Positions 1-12,639 of a DNA stretch of 64,000 nucleotides are shown here, in pieces; position 1 is the stretch's first letter, and every line of letters starts with the position of its first letter. Made by a program: the position numbers and the translations under genes. The notes below the pieces were generated by a model. That model was given only the letters and a program-made list of their open reading frames with translations, ran no database searches and had not been told where the DNA came from. Origin of the DNA: Brienomyrus brachyistius (Eukaryota > Chordata > Actinopteri > Osteoglossiformes > Mormyridae); NCBI RefSeq assembly GCF_023856365.1, contig NC_064542.1:11491863-11555862 (forward strand), given 5' to 3'.

Positions 1-2405
1 TATGTGATAAGCACACCCTGAACTTCGCGGATCTGTAATGCAGTAAAGCGGGGATACAGCACGTCCTCTTCTTCCATTACTTTACTACGCACGATGTGCG
101 GTTTTCCATGCAGTTTTACATCCAAACTCCCGAGAAACCCGAAGGCTCGGAGTCTGGGTGTGGCACGCAGGGGTGGGGGGGAATTCCCCCACAAGCTCCG
201 AGAACTGAACACCGCCTCTACCAAGACCAACACGAAACATGGAGCGAATGCCACCTATTGTCGCTCGTTCGATTTTCTGACCATTCCATACTCAAAAATC
301 CCTTTCACCCAGCATAGAAATGCAGCACACTGATACTTACAAATAAATACCATGAAAAACCGCATTTCTAATAATATTCTTTTTAAGGAACTGAGCGATT
401 ATGTAACTTCATATTTAAGTACTTGTTAAGATTGCGGTACTTTGAGGATAAAATACCTCCTCTTCGCTTTGCGAAAAGCCTCGCTCCTGCCCTCTCTACA
501 CTAAAAACCTGGTTTCAATTAGTTGGTCTTTCCAAACCACTGCATTCCATTATCCCCCACCCTCCTTCCCCATCCCCCTCTTTTTTTCTGGCGAGAATCC
601 CAGGTTAAGGAAACCTAGGAAAATTGCTATGAGGAGGAAAGTTTTCCCAAACTCCACCCATTTTGGATACGTTCAATAACGTTTTATTTTTTGGGAGAGA
701 TCGAGAGTCCGCCGATTGCACCGCAAAAAAAATCAACTTCATTTACAGCGTAGACGTTACAGAAGACAGCGAAGTCTGTATAAGAGGGGAAAACTGGGTA
801 TACGGAGTCAAAAACACACGTTTGTGCAACAATTTAGCGTCAGCAGAGTATAAAATCGTAATACATCGTGCAGAATAAAAAGCTCAGCAATGAAGGAGAG
901 CAGAGTTTTGCCATTTTGACAAACTTGGGTGGTGAAAGGGGCAGGACTGCCCACGCCCAAAGTTTGCAGGATCAGTATTTGACAATGACATTGAAATAAA
1001 CACAACTAAAACGCTTTTATTAATAAAAAAACTAATATTTTATTCGAAAGCATAACTTTTAAGAACAAAATTAGCTAAATTATCCATGCCTCTAATCCGG
1101 ACACACGTAACCAGACGCGATCCACGTTGCAGGGGCTGGACTCCCTTATTACTACTGCAATTCGCTGCCTATGTTTGGATCCTTTTAAAACGTTTCAAAT
1201 GAAATGTACATACAGATCTGGCCCGTTTTAATCAATGCTTATATCTTTCTCCCATTTTAAATGTTGCCACGTGCGTTTAGAATGTTTCCAAAGTAAAGTA
1301 CGCAGTAGAAATGACACAGTAAAGCAGCACAAAGTAGAAAATGACACGCTGTTACCCTTGGTAGAATTTCACACTGCTATTAAATGCGCAACAGAAAAAA
1401 ACTGAGACAAATCCTGAGGATGACAACAGATATTTTCCCCGTCTGCTACGTTTTAAAAATAACCTATTTGCACAAACCAATAAACGTCACGTAAACTAAT
1501 ATCATTCATGTTTACTGTGAAGTTACTAAAAACTTACACGTAAGAGTTTAGCGTGCATTTGTTGCGTATATTTACGAAACACGCAGATTTAATCCAAAAG
1601 ATTACGCCACTTTAAAATCTATCTTTAATTACCAAGATATGTCTCAGGCTTACCTACGACCAGTCCTTGCTTCCAAACGTTTCAGCACGGCGGTCTAGGC
1701 ATTTTTTTGCATTGTTTTTAAAGTTCTTGTTGGGTTGAGCGGTCAACCCAAAACGAAAAACTTCTCAGATTTTAAAATATTTACCTTGCACTCTAGTTAT
1801 TGTCTCAAAGAAAGTTTTCCTCACAGCCTGGATTTTCTATCTTTTTTTCTTTTCTCCTTCTCTCTCTCCCTCTCGATCTCCCTCCTCAGTTTTGCGTGGC
1901 AGACACTCCGGGCTGTGTAGAGTATTGAGCCATGCTACTGGCATCGGGCTCTTAGCTGCGGGAAGGGAGGGAGGTCATATACGGCGCCACTGGGAGTGGC
2001 CCTCCGCTCCGCCGCTTCAGCCAACCCACCCGAAACGGAGCACACGCACGCAGTGCCATCCCGACACATCATACCAAAAGATAAGACGACTTATTCCACT
2101 TGGGCGTTTTTTCTCTAGAGTAAACTTCGCAATGCTTTTGACTGGAAATTATTCTTTTTTTTATAAACTTTAAATTGATTTGAACGCGGTAGAAGGTGAA
2201 AATATTCGAATAAAACTTGTCTAAGATTTATGTATGCATTTAACAAGTAATTGACGGGGGATATCATTAAATAACGGCATATTTGCATTCGTATTAATAA
2301 ATGTCATTAATATAAACAACATATACACAACCATAAATTACAGCGAAGTATATAATCCAAATAAAAGAAGTTTTATTTTGATTCCTTTAATTGGTTTACA
2401 CACAC

Positions 2406-2407
<2 letters not shown>
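1..2407. other. No gene recognised; AT-rich with one GC-richer pocket
   Basis: I see no exon set, RNA gene or transposon here. The sequence is mostly AT-rich. A GC-richer pocket at about 1880-2080 could belong to a promoter or 5' UTR, but no start codon with a convincing reading frame or splice site supports that. The short open frames are uncharacteristic. Confidence 0.5.

Positions 2408-2470
<63 letters not shown>
2408..2470. repeat. (AT)n microsatellite
   Basis: Uninterrupted alternating AT dinucleotides for about 63 bases, directly after a short CA run. Confidence 0.97.
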
Positions 2471-2471
<1 letters not shown>

Positions 2472-3599
2472 TGGTTTCCCCACAAAAGTCATTTAATTTA
2501 AATTTGAAGTATCGACTCATGACTGACTCAGTGTAATACACAATATGAGTTGTGAAACCAGACAGGAATAACAAAGAACTCATTTATTCCTGGTTGTACT
2601 CCAAAAACAGAGCTTTGGAAACTAATGATTACTCCTAATTCGCTAGAAGGTAGGATCTCCCTGGGCTGATCGCAGCCTCATTGTTTCTAGGTCATCAACC
2701 TCCAGTTCATACCACATCCACGGCAAACAGGTACGCGGGAGGTTCCTGAAACCTACACCATGCCTTTGCCTGGAGATGTCGCAGAGCAAACCTATCTAAA
2801 AGGAACCAAGTTGCAAAGAGAGTGTTGGCGTAAAGCAGAACGGGTGAACTTGGCCGTACATACACATTCTTGTCAACTCCGATGCGCTGTGCTGCTTTGA
2901 AGTAAACCGGACTCACTTCCATTAACATTCAAGACTCCCTCCCTAAAGTGAATAGCCTACTACAGACAATACGCAGCACCTGGTATTAGAACAGCAAAAT
3001 ATCACTTCCACAAATGACAAACCCCTATAGCTCGTATTGAGTCAGAGAGTTGCTGAGGGATGTCCTTTGTATATTGAGGCATTTTAAATATATAATACAA
3101 TGTAACAAATTAATACCGTGTCACAGATGTGTATTTAGAGCAGCTTTTTAAAATAAGAATTATAAGATAACATAATTCATTGATCCCAAATGGAAATTTA
3201 AGCAGAAACCATTGCAATACATGTTGCCTGGCACAGAAAACCTCTATTGCCCATTGTTAATAACTATATATAAGACATATGCTGTGATCTTAAAATGATA
3301 GAACATAAGAATGTAATAAGACCACAACTAAATACAACACTGGCCCGTTTGTCTGACTGCACAAAATCTTGCTAATTTTCATGTGCCATCCAGTAGTCCA
3401 GAGATTTGGCCGCAGATATACCAGTTTCTCTTGCCCTTTTAAACAATTGGTTTATTTAATTAATAATTTGTTCTGTTATTTGCAGTCAAAGCCTGACATG
3501 ATTATGGCGTGAAATTATTCTGTTAGTTGCTATTACCAGCAGAAGTAGTACATACGTTTGTTCAGTATATTCTTTTCTCCAGAGCGACATAGAATTCAG
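2471..3599. other. No gene recognised
   Basis: AT-rich sequence with no exon-like or repeat signature that I recognise. Confidence 0.45.
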
Positions 3600-3752
3600 T
3601 AAGCTGGATCCCTCTGTCCCTGGAGTGATTGGAATTAATTAAGGGCCTTATTTAAGGGCAGAGTGATGAAATTGCTCTGCTGAACATAGGATTCAAACTG
3701 GTGACCTTCTGGTTACAGCACCCTAGCCTGGTGAGCCACAGAGCGCCCCTAG
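3600..3752 (-). mobile_element. Degraded tRNA-derived SINE (V-SINE-like)
   Basis: Read on the minus strand, a tRNA-like head (A-box-like TGGCTCACCAGG, B-box-like GTTTGAATCC) is followed by the core motif AAGGCCCTTAATT typical of V-type fish SINEs. The minus-strand copy at 32849-33070 has the same order of motifs. This copy is diverged and no target-site duplication is evident. Confidence 0.55.
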
Positions 3753-3863
3753 CTGAAGGTCCCCTTCAAACCTACTGCCACCAAATTTACAGCCTTGAAC
3801 ATGTACTCTAAGTGCTTTAATACTTTCACACATCTCGCCACCAGGTAAGACAAACAACCCAAT

Positions 3864-4224
3864 CCATCCATCCATTTTCCAAACCGCCTATCCTATTGGG
3901 TCGCGGGGGGTCCGGAGCCCATCCCGGAAGCAATGGGCACGAGGCAGGGAACAACCCAGGATGGGGGGCCAGCCCATCGCAGGGCACACCCACACACCAT
4001 TCACCCACACATTCACACATTCACACCTACGGGCAATTTAGCGACTCCAATTAGCCTCAGCATGTTTTTGGACTGTGGGGGGAAACCGGAGTACCCGGAG
4101 GAAACCCCACGACGACATGGGGAGAACATGCAAACTCCGCACACATGTGACCCAGGCAGAGACTCGAACCCGGGTCCCAGAGGTGTGAGGCAACAGTGCT
4201 AACCACTGCACCACCATGCCGCCC
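3864..4224 (-). mobile_element. tRNA-derived SINE with 13-bp target-site duplication
   Basis: On the minus strand the element starts GGGCGGCATGGTGGTGCAG, with a tRNA-like A box (TGGTGCAGTGGTTAGCA) and B box (GGGTTCGAGTC). A body common in fish genomes follows (TTTGCATGTTCTCCCC, TTTCCTCCGGGTACTCCGG, GCTTCCGGGATGGGCTCC), ending in a GGAT-type tail. It is bounded by the 13-bp direct repeat CAAACAACCCAAT at 3851-3863 and 4225-4237. A second copy of the family, in plus orientation, lies at 38861-39214. Confidence 0.85.
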
Positions 4225-4301
4225 CAAACAACCCAATATTCAATGATTTTGGAGCTATTTAGAACCTACTTTCCAACAACCCTAACCAACATAAGATTGG
4301 A

Positions 4302-4448
4302 AGATGGATGGATGGATGGATGGAGGTGGATTGATGGATGGATGTGGATGGATGATGAATGTGAATGGATGATGTGTATGGATGTGGATGAAATAATGTG
4401 GATGGATGGAGGTGGATGATGGATGTGGATGAAATAATATGGATGGAT
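4302..4448. repeat. (GGAT)n-type imperfect microsatellite
   Basis: Imperfect ATGG/TGGA tetramers with GTGGAT and GAT variants. The open frames through it on both strands are repeat artefacts. Confidence 0.9.
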
Positions 4449-4519
4449 GGAGCCCACAGTGGTGTCGGTCACACAAAGATTGAGCTCAGCTTATGGCTGC
4501 AGTCTGAGATGGAGTGTTC

Positions 4520-4522
<3 letters not shown>

Positions 4523-4552
<30 letters not shown>
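4523..4552. repeat. (GA)n microsatellite
   Basis: About fifteen uninterrupted GA dinucleotides. Confidence 0.95.
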
Positions 4553-4555
<3 letters not shown>

Positions 4556-4849
4556 ACAAGCACCAGAGCAAGAAAGGCACTGATGTGCTTTTGGGTGGAG
4601 AGAGAGACTCAGCCATAGAACCTCAGATGGCTCCTATTGAAATGCCACCCAAAGATCCCTACTTACTCATCATGCACTGTGGGCTTATAAGGTGCCAGTC
4701 AACTTACACATTACTTTACGCATTTTTCTGTTTGGCTGCTAGTATTTGCTGCTTCAAAAAGCAGTTTCTGCTGATTCCTTTTTGCGACAGACATTTCTAA
4801 ACTATGTTTCTTAAAATTTTTTGTTTTCTTTAATCAATGAAAATGGTAG

Positions 4850-5110
4850 CAAGGTGGACAGACCCAGACCTGCTCTCTGTGTGGAACCTGCATGTTCTCC
4901 TGCAGGTTTCCTCCTGCAATCCAAGTAGTGTGTGTGTGTGTGTGTGCGTGTGTGTGTGTGTGTGCGTGTGTGTGTGTGCGTGTGTGTGTGTGCGTATGTG
5001 TGTGTGTGTGCGTGCGTATGTGTGTGTGTGTGCGTGTGTGTGGGTGGGTGCTTCTGCTCTGCGATGCACTGGCATCCTGTCCCAGCTGCACGCCAGCATT
5101 GTGTACTATG
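4850..5110 (+). mobile_element. SINE-like remnant split by a (TG)n expansion
   Basis: The segment CTCTGTGTGGAACCTGCATG and the following TTCTCCTGCAGGTTTCCTCC match the body of the SINE family at 3864 and 38861. GATGCACTGGCATCCTGTCC after the microsatellite matches the later body of related fish repeats. In between lies an imperfect TG/CG repeat at about 4927-5045. The open frames here are repeat artefacts. Confidence 0.5.
4927..5045. repeat. (TG)n imperfect microsatellite
   Basis: Long TG run with periodic GCG interruptions, inside the SINE-like remnant. Confidence 0.95.
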
Positions 5111-7401
5111 CTGCCTGGTAAATACCCCCCCCCCCCCCATGTAACCCTGACCAGAAAAAGTGGCTAAAAGATGCATGATGGACAGGGGCCTTTTCTTTTA
5201 TGTATGAAAAATACTAATTGTAGGTGTTAATTGGTTATGAAAGCGGCATATATGCACATGTGACAGTGAAACTTCTCACGCTAAGGCGTCAGCTGTTTGA
5301 GTTATTGTGTTTGTGTTCCTGTTTGGTCGTTTCATATTGACAGAAGGTGCCTTGTGCTTTTATATTTAATTATATCACCTGCCCCCTTCTCCCTGAACAC
5401 CTTAAGGAGATGCCACATTCTCATCAGGCCCAGAAGAAAGTCGGGCTGTTTGTTTTCACATGGAAGCAATAACGTATTGCGACAGAAGCACTCTTAAGCC
5501 AGAATATTCAGTTTTTCCCCCAGAAAGAAATATAGTTAGCTTGGGCATAGCCAAATCACGTTCCTCCCAAGTTAAAAGTCGGCGTTGGAGCTGAACTTGC
5601 GGCAGTTCGTGCAGTACATCGGCGCCTGTGCGTGCTCGTGTGTCTGTGTGCCACACCCCCGTGCAGATCCTCACCAGTCGTTCCCATGTCTAGCACGGCG
5701 CGGATGGCCCAGGCAAGGAGGAGTAAAGCAAACAGTGCGTGAGTCATCGTGCTGTGTGTCCCTCGTGAATGGCAGAAGGGCGTGGGCCTCTGTATGTGGC
5801 AGAAAGAGGTGGGGGGGGGAGGGCATGGATCTCTCAACTTCTAGAAGCTGCCCATTCAGATAACAGCTGCGAAAAGTGGACCAGCAATATAGGGTGGGGG
5901 GCAGAAGATGCAGCTGGATCTCTCTGTTGCAGGATGCCCATGTGGTTCTGTAGCCCTAGCATAGTCACCGATTCTCATTTCCTCTTGCGGCTAAAACTGT
6001 CCCGTGCTGGGGGCCGTCTGTAAAAAATATCAGCTGTCTTGAGGCCTGTGGGTGGCTGCCATCCTGCAAACAATAGGCCGCAGAAGCCTCGCGGTTCTGA
6101 CGTGGAAGAGCTGCAAAGCAATGCGTTGGAACACTCCGTCCCTGTCAACTTCGCAGCAAACAGAAGGCCTGCCCCATTAGCGAGAGCCGTATGTGTTCCG
6201 GCAGGCCGCCCACATTATGATTTCATGGGCTCGTTTTAAAAATCCGTCCAGTCCGGAAGATGCTGCCTCGGGTTTTGACCCTTTGCAGTAGTGAGATGTG
6301 TCTGCGTTTTTTTTTTTTTTTTTTGCGATTCAGCGTTTGACTTCAGTAATCCTCCGTAAATCTGCCTGTTTATCTGCAGCTATTCATGTTGTTGCACAGG
6401 TCTGGGTGAGTCAGTGTCTGTGTTCACAGCTGCGGGATCCCACCAGGCGTTTCTCTGGGGCGGGGTGGGGTGGGGGGGGGGGGGTGGTATCCTGGAGAAT
6501 GTTGTAAATTACTTGTACGTGTGCACGTACGCGGTTGACAGGTACTGTATATGCGGCCCAGGGAACACGGCGCAGCTGGAATGCGGTGTTGAGCCCCAAC
6601 AGGAGGCCCGTTGTGGACGCACAGTGTTCTGCTTGGGCGTGGTCGCCTGCGGGCGCCCTGTGAACACGGGTGTGTGCGGGTGTGTGCAAGTGTGAGTGTG
6701 CGAGGATGAGTCAGAGCGCATGACTGCGGCACCACCGGTGAAAACTTAGGGAAGGAAGAGGGAGAAGGGAGGAGCCCGGGGCGCTGGCTGCTGCTGAAAT
6801 CCCTAGAAGAGGGATGTGAAGCCTGCAGTATTTTTTTTGCTTTATCATTCAAAACAGACAATGCGAATGACTGACGCCGCAGAAATGAACGTGATCGTCA
6901 CGTCGATCTTTCCAGAGTTCCTGTGATCTGCGTGGATGCGCTCCTGCCACTAATCACTGCCAAACATACCGGCTATACCCCCCCCGAGAGCCGCACATTT
7001 ACCAAAAGGTGTGTATTTAATGCCGTTAGCAAGCATCCCAGTTCCGGGAGTCTCCTGCAAACTGTAGCATTCCAGAAATCTGCCATTCAGCTTCTTTGTG
7101 GAATTAGTCAAATTAGCCAGCAAGAAGTTTTACCTCCACATCCTCACCCCACCCAGTCAGCAGAATTTACCGGCAGCATCTAAACACCCCCCAGCCAGCC
7201 AGCACTAGGGGGGGGAGAGGTGTCTACTTTGTAACACCATCATACCGTCCGGATACCATGGTATCAGACCTAACTATCTCTCCCACCCCCCATCCCCCGG
7301 TTGTCCCCTCGTACACCCCGTCTCTGTTTTTGTGATGCATTTGCAGGTCACGGAAGAGTGAATTAAAACATTATTATTGCATTTGGAAAAATACATTTAT
7401 C
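5111..7401. other. No gene recognised; GC-richer intergenic stretch
   Basis: It contains poly-C, poly-G and poly-T homopolymers (for example 5127-5138, 6308-6324 and about 6471-6485) and AP-1-like TGAGTCA words near 6408 and 6707. I see no splice-consistent coding frame. Several open frames overlap on both strands, as expected from GC richness. Confidence 0.4.

Positions 7402-7436
<35 letters not shown>
7402..7436. repeat. (TTA)n microsatellite
   Basis: Uninterrupted TTA/ATT trinucleotide run. Confidence 0.95.
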
Positions 7437-7438
<2 letters not shown>

Positions 7439-7501
7439 ATTATTCAGTAATACAGTTCACTGTCTATTTTAAAATGATACATTTTATATTTACGTTTTAT
7501 T

Positions 7502-7541
7502 ATAGTATAGTATAGTATAGTATAGTATAGTATAGTATAGC
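7502..7541. repeat. (ATAGT)n pentanucleotide microsatellite
   Basis: About eight near-perfect ATAGT units, decaying into AAGTGTAG-type variants. A degenerate relative lies at 8265-8395. Confidence 0.95.
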
Positions 7542-7667
7542 AAAGTGTAGTGTAGTTGAGTAGTGTTGAATAGATCTGTTGTATAGGACTAGATGTTAAT
7601 ATCCCTTAATCACACAGCTAAGACACTGGAATCTGCAAAATGGTCATGCTAGTAGAAATTCTTATGC

Positions 7668-7885
7668 TTTGCTGAGGTTGTTTATGATCCAATCTGCACA
7701 TGTTTCTGTGCTGCTACAGCCTTTGATGATCCAATTAGCTGCATTCCCAGCGCTCTTCCCCAGTGAGATTGTTCCAGCACCATGGCAAGAAAATCAGGTG
7801 ATTTAATGTTGCTCTGCTTTGTTCTGGCTGTTTACGGTCCAATCCATAAACATCTTCTGCACTGCTGTAGCCTTTGATGACCCAA
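7668..7885. repeat. Diverged ~70-bp tandem duplication
   Basis: Bases 7668-7735 and 7817-7884 share the order GCTTTG..., ...CTG/GAGG.TGTTTA, TCCAATC, TTCTG.GCTGCT and AGCCTTTGATGA, with many substitutions. This looks like an old local duplication. I see no coding role. Confidence 0.6.
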
Positions 7886-8264
7886 ACAGGACCAGTTCCA
7901 TCGCTGCTCCACAGGGGATTCACTCCTTCAACATCTAGCCTTGGTGGCATCATCTGGGTTATCAAGTGGGCGCCCTCTTTCCTCAGTGTTTCGCAGATAG
8001 GCCCACGACACGTCCAGAGGGTTCAGAGATAGATTAAGTAAACGAGCTGGAGTGAGTGGAGTCTAAGGTTTGTTGCTGCAATTTCAGCAGGGGGGCAAAA
8101 CTTCTGCCCTAAGTCTGCCGCCATCTCCCATTCGTGTGCCCCTCCTAGCCCCCTAATGTCTGATCTTGATGTGGCAAGTTTGGCTTGACCTTCTCCTTCC
8201 CGGACAAGTGCTTTTGCCATCCAGTAGGGTGAAGAAGGAGGAATGGCACTGGTATGTAATACAG

Positions 8265-8395
8265 TATAGCATAGTATAGTACAGTACAGTCCAGTATAGC
8301 ATATCATAGTATAGTATAGTTTAGGGCTTTGTAATGTAGTGTGGGCTAGTGTAGTGTCATATAGTGTAACGCAGCATTGCGTAGCATAGTATAGT
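8265..8395. repeat. Degenerate TATAG-type satellite
   Basis: Repeated AGTATAGCATAG, AGTACAGTACAG and AGTGTAGTGTC words, a decayed form of the pentanucleotide repeat at 7502-7541. Confidence 0.75.
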
Positions 8396-8859
8396 TTAAA
8401 TTTAAGGATGGTTTCCCTTGTGGTAAGTTTGAAAAATGCATGATGAATCACTGAGGGTTTTTTATGAGTTTTTTTTTTTTTTGCACCATAGAAACTTCTG
8501 GAATCCCTGCCACAGTGGGGGGCTGTAACTCGAGAGCATCCATCTCCGTTTAGTGGCTGCACAGAGGGAGTGGCATCGCAGCGGGCTGAGCGCACGGCGC
8601 CGTCTTCCTCTGACGGTAATTAAGGTCAAGCGATGGGAATGTGGCGTCGCACAGCTCCGACGTCCAGCGGCATCAGGGACGCAGCGGGCTGCGGGGCAGA
8701 GACGCCATGCAGAGACGGGCTCTGCGGCCGTCACTCTCTAGCCTCTTGCCGTCACGCTGCAGCCCACGTTGGCAGCAAAGGGCCAGAAGGCAGCGGCCAT
8801 TTTCTGTTTCTACTCATTGCTGTTTGTTTTTTCTTTCTTCTTCTCCTCCCTCGCATGTC
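8396..8859. other. No gene recognised
   Basis: GC-richer stretch with several overlapping short frames on both strands. None has a convincing splice or domain signal. Confidence 0.4.
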
Positions 8860-9125
8860 AAGTCAGTTTTATTTATAGGGCACCTTTAAAGCAACACCAC
8901 TTCCGTGCAATATCCATAAATAGACAAATACGTAAAATAAACAGAACGGAACTAACAAGAAACGCCCTCATGCTAGTTAAAAAGGCCAAGGCAGAAACGA
9001 TGGGTTTTCAATCTGGATTTAAAAGTGACCGAAGTTGGTGTAGACCTCATATAAAGGGGCAGACTGTTCCAAAGCTTAGGGGCAGCTCCTGCAAGAACAT
9101 GGTCACCTCTGAGCTAAAGTAAGCA
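8860..9125 (+). mobile_element. Dispersed fish repeat, class uncertain
   Basis: It opens with GTCAAGTCAGTTTTATTTAT and continues through words such as GGTTTTCAATCTGGATTTAA, AAGTGACCGAAGTTGG, CAGACTGTTCCAAAGC and CACCTCTGAGCTAAAG. From memory of fish genomes this is a widespread interspersed family. I cannot assign a class, and no target-site duplication was found. The open frame across it is not a gene. Confidence 0.6.
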
Positions 9126-9689
9126 CTTCAGCACGACCGGCAACATCTGCTCAGAGGAGCAGATGAATAACATGAAGGTTTTCATAGCCCCCTTAGGAAT
9201 TAGCGATAGGAAGAAGGCGTGGATCCCTGAGCTTCTTATATAATAAAAAAAATAAACAAAATGGTCACTTTACATGTTGTTTATCTGCCAACAGCACCTA
9301 CAGACAGGGAATAGCGTGACAGAATACCTGCAGAAATATACGTCGCTAACATATTAGTCCAATGAAGTCAAGTGGGCTTTTTTTAAATCTTACCATCCAT
9401 ACAGCTAAACCAAAATGAGGCTCCCCATGACCACAGTGCAACCTATGGAGAGCTGGGGGCGGGGGTGTGTGTGTGGGGGGGGGGTGTTGAAGGGAGTTCA
9501 AACAGAGCGTATAGTGTAGTACATAGTAGGAGTGCTACAATCAAAGGTGTACATATACGTGTATGTTAAAAGTACTATGACACGTGTAAACAATAATATA
9601 ACGTATATAAACACAACAGAAATGTAGCAGCATAAAGGGTGTAATAAATAGAGTGTTAGTTGACAAATAGACAGTAAACGAAATGGAAG

Positions 9690-9826
9690 ATCTGAGTACG
9701 GATCTGGTACAAATCCGGTGATTTCGCTGCTGGGCTTTCAACCCCAATGGCTCCAGGGACTGGCTGCTGGTCCTGCTACCTCAATTGTCATTTTGAATTG
9801 AAGCATCTACTAAATAAATAATTATA
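9690..9826 (+). mobile_element. V-SINE-like fragment
   Basis: A B-box-like GGTACAAATCC is followed by CAACCCCAATGGCTCCAGGG and by the tail GCATCTACTAAATAAATAA, which is the order in V-type fish SINEs. The tRNA head is incomplete. Confidence 0.5.
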
Positions 9827-9879
9827 CATGTAACGTTAATCGATAATTTAAAAACTAACAGGACCAGTGCCAGCCTGGG

Positions 9880-10015
9880 GGGGGGTGTGAATATGCTCAG
9901 GAAAGGGGGGGGGGTAAACTAGGTGGCAGGGTGTTGAGTGTCCTGACAGCCGTGGGCACGAAGATCTTGCTGAACCTGGCAGAACCGGCTCGGATCCTCC
10001 TGTACCCATAACTTC
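9880..10015. repeat. Dispersed fish repeat fragment
   Basis: The block AGTGTCCTGACAGCCGTGGG, CACGAAGATCTTGCTGAACC, CGGATCCTCCTGTACC resembles a common interspersed fish repeat. Class and borders are unclear. Confidence 0.4.
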
Positions 10016-12639
10016 CATCGAGGCTATTAAAAATTCCAAAACATTACATGCATAACAGTGGCAATTATGCAAAATATTACAGAGAGGTGAGGTTTGCAGA
10101 GAAAAATGTCTCTGCTGGCTTAGACCTTGGGTGTGACTGGCATTTGGGTTAATCCCTCCGCAGAGAAGCAAAATGGTCCATTTTTTCTTTAAATCATGCC
10201 TTCCCTCATCCCTGCTTACAAACACATACACACACCTAATAGGCAAATGCTTCATTAAGTTAAATGAATGCTTGTTGTTACCCCCAGGCCTCACCACTCC
10301 ACCCTGACCCGTTGGCTTCCTTTCTGCAAGCCTCAAAACTCAGCTACGGTTCAAACATTGGAAATTATTGAGGGGGCATATCCAGGACGCTTGAAGGCTG
10401 TCTGATTCATGCCAATGAGGGAGTTTCATCAGAGATGAGAGCTGAAAACAGCTAACGACTGAATTCATGATCACAGCTGTAGCAATAGGGCTGTATGGAG
10501 GCTGACACCTACTAATCATTATTACCACTGTTCTTGGTCGTTGCTGTTTTCCCGGTTGTTGTAATTATACCTCAAAAACAAGGCAATACATTTGTTGTGT
10601 GGCTTTTGTATGAGACAAGCATATCAGATTAATGAAATACTCTAAGCATACAAATTTCCGAACACTAAAACGTTCCCATAAAAATATTTCTAAATTGCCT
10701 GCCTATCTACGCAGAAAATCACCATCATTACGGAATTACAGGATCATAACAGTCTGTTTTGTGTTTCTTTGCGTTTCAAAATCAAAAAGCAAACAAAAAC
10801 CTATATCACACATCAGGTAGCGGTGGCCAATGTGTCAGAATAGGACTGTAAATTTATTTCGCCATTTAGCAGTGGGTTTCTTCCTTCCTGTAGAAAGGGC
10901 GCCCCGCGTGTGGTTTGAACACGCAGCCGAACGACGCAGGCCCTGCCATGCTTTGTATTTTGAACTCAGTTGCCCGTAGCAACACAGATTGGCTAGTGAC
11001 TCGACCCTCTATTGCGCAGGAACCGAGACGTAACAAAGATATGTGTCGTGGGTCCTGGCAACGAAATGTTTGTAAACATAATAGTAGCGACCTCTTTGCA
11101 AGACCCCCAACCTCCTAGTACTGCTCATGCACAAGAGCAGCGCATGTATGCATGATCTTTGCTCTTCCTGACGTATGGCTGTTTGTTTCTGTGTTTTACA
11201 TGGCGTTCTGCAGACGGAATGTTGGGAACCACGAGTATTCAACAGATCCTGCCAGCCCGCGCCTGCTTCAGCCTGGACCTCTGCGCTGCAGCCCAGCAAA
11301 TCCTTAGCACGTGAACAACAGCTGCTGTCAAGCTCAAAAATGAAATGAGTATTTTTGTGCCCGGTGCATTAAATTTACTCGACTCATTCATATGACCGTT
11401 GCACATTTCCAGGTTTTATTTTCGTCTTTGATCATCATATAAAATAACATCTATTCTTTGATAAGCAGGATTTTTTTCCTGTAATAACCAGGCAGCATTA
11501 AACTTCCATTCTTTCAAACATTACACATTTCCGGATTTAATTTCATTTTTGATTGTCATATAAAATTACATGTGTTCTTCAATAATATTATTTCAATATA
11601 ATATTTCAAATAAATATAGAGCTTTTGGACAGCAGTGACCAGATATCTGCCAAAATGTGACAAATAAATGTGAGTTTTAAATGCATGAAGTTAATTAAAT
11701 TATTCCTTCATTCTCTGCCACGGTTAGCATCAGTATTAATTGAAAATTTATTGTGGAATTCATTGCAGGTGTTATGTATTTCATGATTAATGCACAAGCA
11801 ATATATCAATTCACTTGCCAGACTGTCAAAAATAATTATACTAACATATAGGGAAAGAAGTAAAGTTTCTCAAAAGAGAAAAAAAAAAGAGTCAAGAAAT
11901 AAATCACGTTATGTGACATCTGCGGAACGTTTGAAATGTTATGTAACAGGCAGGTACAGAAAATGAGCTTTTCCACTACACCATGCCAATCAAGGCACTA
12001 CCCAGCATGCCTTTCACCAACACAATGACCAGTTGTGGCACGCATTTCCCTGAAACTATTCCCTTTCATTTATGCTAAAGAAAGTTACATTAGCATAGCA
12101 TAAAAGTGTACCCTGCTAAGCGTGCCTGTCTGAAACTGGGCCGATCATAGTAGTAACCATGGGGATATCTTATTTTGGGTCCTCCTTGTTACATTCTCTT
12201 GGTGACTAATGCAGGCATTCCCTGACTTAGAGTCAGACAGAGAGAAACGGCAGAAGATCCGAAAGAGCAGAAACAGCAGAGAAATTAAACTGCGGTTTCC
12301 CCCACAGGCTATGAGTCACAAGCACGAGGGCGGAACGAGGATATAAAAGAATAAAAAGGAGTATTCTGGGATGGCTGCCATGGTAACATAATAAGCAGAC
12401 TGGGGGGGGTCAGTTATAGTAAACATGTTGCCATAGCAATGGCTTATGTGTATATAAATATGAAAAGAATCTTATTGAAATGCAGTGGCTTTAACGTTAA
12501 ATGCTCGCTGTTACCTAGACTGGATGTCTTGTACTGTGTTAATACACTGACTCATGATACGATAGTTTTTGACATGAGTTTCTTCAGCTAATTAAACAAG
12601 CTCAGAAAAAATGCATGGAAATCAATCATGTTCTGCCTG
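10016..12639. other. No gene recognised
   Basis: Mixed AT-rich sequence with no exon set, domain-like frame or RNA gene that I can identify on either strand. Confidence 0.4.

Noticed and set aside
4811..5176. His/Thr-rich and Cys/Val-rich frames
   Set aside because: Translations of the (TG)n microsatellite.
6424..6861. 145-codon minus-strand frame
   Set aside because: It overlaps other frames on both strands in a GC-rich stretch and is driven by GTGTG and poly-G runs.
8023..8595. 190-codon minus-strand frame
   Set aside because: It runs through the degenerate TATAG satellite and a poly-T tract; no family resemblance.
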